64,000 nucleotides of DNA. It comes from Edaphochlamys debaryana (lineage: Eukaryota > Chlorophyta > Chlorophyceae > Chlamydomonadales). The position numbers and the translations under genes were made by a program. The notes under the pieces are model-generated. The model saw only the letters and a program-made list of their open reading frames with translations. It did not search any database and had not been told where the DNA came from. Shown here piece by piece: positions 59,626-64,000 of the stretch. Position 1 is the stretch's first letter. Each line of letters opens with the position of its first letter. The stretch is taken from positions 1 through 64,000 of the forward strand of contig JAEHOE010000058.1 in assembly GCA_016858145.1 (NCBI GenBank), given 5' to 3'.

Positions 59626-61383
59626 TCAGCTGGCACTGCCAGCACTGGAACCCTCGCCGCCCTGTGACGGCCCCAGGTTCTGCCCAGGCCCCTCCACGCC
59701 TCCTTCCGTCGCGGGGCCGCCTCCATCCCCGCTACGCCCCGCGTCCTCCACACTGCCGCCCCCGCTCGTGGAGGGTGCTGCGGGCGAGGCGGAGGGTGCT
59801 GCTGGTCCCCCAGCACCTGCCGCTGCTGCCCCCTCTGCCTGCGCCGCGGCTGCCCCTGCGGGTGCGCTCTCGAGGCTCAGGCTGGCCGCCAGGGAAGCTG
59901 CAGCGAAGGTGCGCATGAGCTTGGTGTTGGAGGCCCTGACCTCCTGAGGGGCGCAGCGGGGAACACCGGGGCCCTGGTGAGCGCGAGCAGTGTCGGGGGC
60001 GATGGCACAACGGGGTTGCTCAAGAGGGATATGAGCCTTGCCAGCTGGGGCAGGGTAGGCCCCGCCAGCCCCCCTCAGTCGAAGGCCAGTCCCCCCAGGC
60101 CCCGACCCATGCCAAGCTACAGCCTTGCAACCCAGTCCCTCTGCTCCCCATTGCACCTCTTGCTCGTGAACCGCCCCTCCACCCCCCACCCCCCACCGCC
60201 CCACACACCTGCTTGGCCAGGCGCTCCAACTGGTCCCACTCGAACGCCTCCGCCACGTACTTGTCCCGCACCTCCATGAGCCGCAGACCTGGGCGGCGAG
60301 GGGCAGGGGCGCAGGGCAGGTCCTCTCACATCGCCAGGGCCGCGTCGCGCCGGCCCGTCAGGGCCACCCATACAGCGCCGCAAGGGCCGGTGAGCGGGCA
60401 GTCGGGTCCTAGCACGGCCGAGCACGGCCTGTCCAGTGTAGCCCTGCGGGCGTCAGCTAGCTATTGGTAGCCAGGAGCACAGGTGAGGTACGCATCGCTT
60501 TAGCCGCTGCACGCCTTTCCGTCAGGCCACACATGCCGAGCCGCAAGAGCCGGTGTGCCAAGGAGTCGGATTTCTAAGGTTCCGGAAGGCCAGGTGTTCT
60601 GTCCAGAGCACACGCGCGAGCCCTGAGGACGCCAGCTAGCTAGGACGCACCGAGGGTCGAGTTCTTGCGCATCAGCTGCGCCAGCCAGTCGTCCCCATCC
60701 TTCATGGGCACGTTCTGAGGGGGGTGGGGTGGGTGGACGGGTAGTCACGTACGTGCTCAGTGCCTGTGTCGCTGCACCTGAGTGAGTGAGGTAGTCCGCA
60801 GGCGCCTCTAAACCCACACGAATAGATGCACACACAAGGCGTCGCGGCGGCGCTTCATGCCCGCGGCCCCGCTCGCACGCACCTGCAGGAAGTGGTGGAG
60901 GTCCGTGGCGGAGGCCGAGTCGTAGGCCCCCAGGGCGCCCCGGCCGGAGCCCTCCAGCTGGGCGAGGACCACCCTGGGGAGGTGGTGGTGGCGGGGGTTA
61001 ACCCGATGTGGGGGTTCTGAGGAGGACGTCAGACCGGCTGGGGGGAAGCCCTGTCAAGGACCCACTGCATGCAGTGGCTGCGTGAGGGACCCCAGCCTGT
61101 CCAGGCGCGCAGCCATCGTCTGCCCTCACCTCGCCGCTACGAAGGTGAAGAACGTGCGCAGGATGCCAGCGGCTTTGCGCTCCGGGGACTGCCCGCCGAA
61201 GCTGTCACTGGGGACGTACATGCCCCCCCGAGCGACCACATCGCGCGGGCGGGGGCCGGAGGGGAGCGGCAGCCCCGCCGTGCCGGGGGGGAGGCGTTGT
61301 GCCACGCGCAGGGAGCGAAGACCGGGGCCACGCAATCGCGGCCAGGCCGCCGCTCTTGAGCCGAAGGTGGCGAGCATAGTCAT
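59626..61383 (-). CDS. RbcX-type Rubisco assembly chaperone
   Basis: Chloroplast-targeted chaperone of about 268 residues. RbcX dimers bind the C-terminus of the Rubisco large subunit during assembly. Exons: 61383-61130, 60973-60883, 60714-60651, 60288-60209, 59943-59626, in phase. Residues 1-45 are Arg/Ala/Pro-rich and acid-poor, consistent with a transit peptide. The core reads MYVPSDSFGGQSPERKAAGI, LRTFFTFVAARVVLAQLEG, YDSASATDLHHFLQ, DGDDWLAQLMRKNSTLGLRL, MEVRDKYVAEAFEWDQLERL, SNTKLMRTF. The layout resembles the eukaryotic RbcX-II class. After the core there is an Ala/Gly/Ser/Pro-rich tail of about 85 residues, longer than usual for the family. The two ATGs at the start (MTM) are equivalent. 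Confidence 0.85.
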
Positions 61384-62086
61384 CCGCGAGCTGCAGTCGC
61401 GCGGAAGCTCAAGCGTTTAGTGGTAGGTTGTGCACATTGCGCGCGGGGTTCCAAGCTGCCACGTCGATATCGACAACTGCTGTGCTTGATGATCGCGCTG
61501 TATCAGTTCTGATGATGTGTAGAGGGAGTGCTTCGCACAGGATGGTGACCGTGTCGAAGTCAGCCCCGATCCAGCTGTCACAGTTGACATCAGCGAACTG
61601 CAAGCTCTGTCGGAACACGCTCGAGTGCAAACACGGTGCTTCTTGTCTCGGGGTCACGACAAGGGGGGGCGGGATGTCAGGTGGGCGCGCTCAGGGGGAA
61701 GTGAGGGGTCAAAAGGGTCGGGGGCGGTGAGGGGGGCTGGGCCTCGGTGGGGGAGGTATCGTGGCCCGTGCAGAGTTTGCAATCCTGGGTTCGTCAGGCC
61801 GGTCAGGGCTGCAAGGCCTTGGCTCCTGAAACGGCCAAGGCGCAACAAGGTCTTCCGATCCAGGTTGCAAGCAGACACGTAGTATTGAGGTAGACGCTGC
61901 CCTGTTGCTCACCACAGGTTGCGGGTCACCAGCACCGCCACCACGTGGGTCCCCACCAGAGCATTCAAGCAATTGGCTGCAGCTCTTAACCACCTCCTGG
62001 CCGCCCTTGCAACCCATCTTCATACCTCTCGCCAGTCTCGCGTTCCACCCGCCACACGCCCCCCCTCCCCGTTCCCCCGCTGCCCC
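61384..62086. other. RbcX promoter side and CwfJ 3' side
   Basis: No additional gene and no clear regulatory motif is seen. Confidence 0.4.
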
Positions 62087-64000
62087 TCATTGCCCGCCCT
62101 CCCCCGGCTGCAGCTCGTACGGCCCGAACAGCGTCTTGAAGCGCTCCGCCCGCGCCGCCTCCTCCTCGGGCTTGAGCGCGCAGGCCTTCCACGAGGCCCG
62201 CTCGGGCGCCCCCGCCAAGTCCGCCAGCACCTCGCGCCCCAGGGCCATGGGCCAGCGCTCGCCTGGGTTGGTTATAAGGTTCCATGGGGGCAGGGGAGTG
62301 AGGTTGGGTGGAAAGAGCATTGGGGGGAGCATGGAGGAGAGGACAGAGAAGGGAGGCTGGGGAGGGGATGGGGCGGGCCTTGAGGGGCCTTGGGGAAGAA
62401 GTGAAGCTGAGGGCCAACAGTACCTATATCATGTCGCGTGCCCCCGTTCCGTCCCCCGCCGGTTCCCCAAACCGCCCCACCTCGCATGAGTGGCCGCACC
62501 AGGCGCGACCCGTCCGGCAGGATGGCGATGAAGTACTCTGCGTCGCAGCCCCCCACCGCGCGCTCCAGCTGCTGCCGCAGCTCCTCGGGGCCCGAGCCCC
62601 GGGTGGGGGGCGGCAGCAGCTCCAGCTGGTAGCCGGCCTGGGTGTGTGTGGGGGGGGAGGGGTGGCAGGGAGGGTGGCAGGGAGGGGTGTCGTGGGTGAG
62701 TTGGATTGCGTCGCCTTGAGTCGAGGAAGGGAGGAATGGCACCAGCGCAACACGAAACGGTGCAGGTGTGGGGTGGCGACCGTGCCCGTCCGTCTGACGT
62801 GGGGTTCCAAGCGCCAGACGCCACACGCAGTCCCCTGCCCAAGCCACCGGCGGCCGTCGCACCTTGGCAGCGGCCGACTTGAAGGCCTCCGCGGCCCGCC
62901 GCCCCGCCGCCGGGGGCACCCCGATGACGTTGATGTGGCAGTGGTTGCCGCCCTTGTTGCGCAGGGACAGGTGCCGCTCGAAGCCCACCAGCTCTCGGCC
63001 CAGGGAGGCGTACATGGCCCGCAGCGCTGACAGGTACCTGGGGTGCGGGGTGCAATGCAATGCCCGCGAGGGAGGAGCCGTGAGCGTCAGCGTGGCGTAG
63101 TCGGAAGGACCGAAGGCGGGTGATAGGCGCCTTACGGCGTGCAGGTCAGGGCCGTGGCACGCCGTGGCTGTGCCGTGCGGTACGGTGCCGTGGCACGCCG
63201 TGCTGTGCAGTGCGGCGTTGTTGCGGTGCTGTGCTGTGCTGTGCTCACCGCTCCATCTCGGCGAAGGCGCTGGGCGCCAGCGCCACGGAGGCGGGGTGGT
63301 GGTCGATGGGGACCACCAGCACGTGCTCGGGCGTGATGGGGCCCTTGTCAAGGGCAACGTACAGCTGGGGAGGGGTGGGGTGGCGGTGAGGGTGTAAGGT
63401 GTGGGGAGCACCCTTAAGTTAAGCGCGCACCACCCGAAGGGCTAGGCCCCACGGGCAAGGCCCGATCGGCCCAGAGACTCCTCCGTATGCAAGCACCCCT
63501 CTTCCCCAACCCCTCTCAATCTCGGCAGCGTCTCCCCGCCTCCCCTCCCCTCGCCCCGCAGCGCACCTCGTCCCCCACGCTGGCCACCAGCTCCGTGTCC
63601 GCAGCCACCGAGCCCAGGCAGAACCAGCAGCCGTCCACAGGCTTGCCCGCGCCGCCGCCGCCGCCCTCGGCGCCCTCCCGCCCGCGGCCTGTCCCTGCGG
63701 TGCCTGCGCGGGACGTGGGCAGCAAGCCAGACGGGGCGGGCGGGAAAGTCAGCCCACGTACAGCCCCGAGGTATTGCTATACCTCTACCCAGGGCCCCCT
63801 CAGAGCTCGCCAACAACAGCCTCATTCAAGCACGAGTAGACACAACGTCGGCCCAGGGGCTTGCATGCTTGCAGGCATTGGCACTTGGCACCGCTAGGCG
63901 CCAACGTTTCCCGGGAACCGGCCGGCTCTCCGCCGCCCCTCCGCGGCCCTGCACACACGGCGCCCCCACGCACCCGCCGTGGACGGCTCCACGTGCACCT
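62087..64000 (-). CDS. CwfJ/CWF19-like protein (5' part outside window)
   Basis: C-terminal part of a CwfJ-family protein. Relatives (CWF19L1, Drn1) work with the spliceosome and lariat debranching. Exons in the window: 63974 to beyond 64000, 63703-63567, 63364-63249, 63037-62863, 62637-62481, 62262-62087, in phase. The CwfJ C-terminal domain 1 reads VDGCWFCLGS, LYVALDKGPITPEHVLVVPI, DHHPASVALAPSAF, LRAMYASLGRELVGFERHLS, GGNHCHINVIGVP. The domain 2 region reads CDAEYFIAILPDGSRLVRPL, ERWPMALGREVLADL, ERASWKACALKPEEEAARAE, RFKTLFGPYE. The HIT-like His motifs (HHP, NHCHINV) are present. The N-terminal metallophosphatase-like domain expected for CWF19L1 proteins, if there is one, lies off the window. 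Confidence 0.85.

Overview
The window reads as nuclear DNA of a chlamydomonad/volvocine green alga. Four things point there: pherophorin genes (extracellular-matrix glycoproteins of this lineage), very GC-rich and intron-dense genes with short introns whose donors are often GTGCGG, GTGAGT or GTGGGG, TGTAA polyadenylation signals shortly after several stop codons, and proteins swollen by Ala/Gly/Pro low-complexity tracts. I cannot name the species. Exon models were built by hand from splice signals, reading phase and protein-family motifs. All models given in full close in phase except the second pherophorin.

Layout. 1-9651: two + strand pherophorin genes. The first lacks its 5' part. The second is complete in extent but its frame is broken as sequenced. 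Their 3' halves are near-identical, introns included. The space between them holds a tRNA-like relic and local direct repeats. 10921-14159 (+): an mTERF-family organellar protein. 15234-25209 (-): a very large NIMA-related (NEK) kinase of about 2412 residues in 16 exons. An orphan modular Lys/Ala-rich C-terminal reading frame lies just past its stop. 26351-29985 (-): UDP-N-acetylglucosamine pyrophosphorylase, 14 exons. 31548-35579 (-): an R2R3-MYB transcription factor. 35469-37827: a long inverted repeat, one arm carrying the MYB first exon and promoter, the other a mirror copy; a LINE 3' relic lies between the arms. 37920-44378 (-): an F-box/leucine-rich-repeat protein, with a bZIP gene (40450-41679, +) nested on the other strand in a 2.3 kb intron. 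45843-50985 (+): an ELM2-SANT chromatin protein. 51779-54526 (+): an FtsJ-type 2'-O-methyltransferase. 54954-55911 (+): a probable mitochondrial ribosomal protein bL35m. 56969-57613 (+): a small Cys/His-rich protein. 59626-61383 (-): an RbcX-type Rubisco assembly chaperone. 62087 to the window end (-): a CwfJ/CWF19-like protein, cut by the edge.

The genes are not an operon and do not form one pathway. Themes that recur are cell-wall and glycan supply (pherophorins, UDP-GlcNAc), organelle gene expression and assembly (mTERF, FtsJ, bL35m, RbcX) and gene regulation (MYB, bZIP, ELM2-SANT, F-box, CwfJ). The most unusual structures are the palindromic duplication of the MYB 5' end next to the F-box/LRR 3' end, the nested bZIP gene, three introns that appear to use GC-AG borders, and the frame-disrupted pherophorin.
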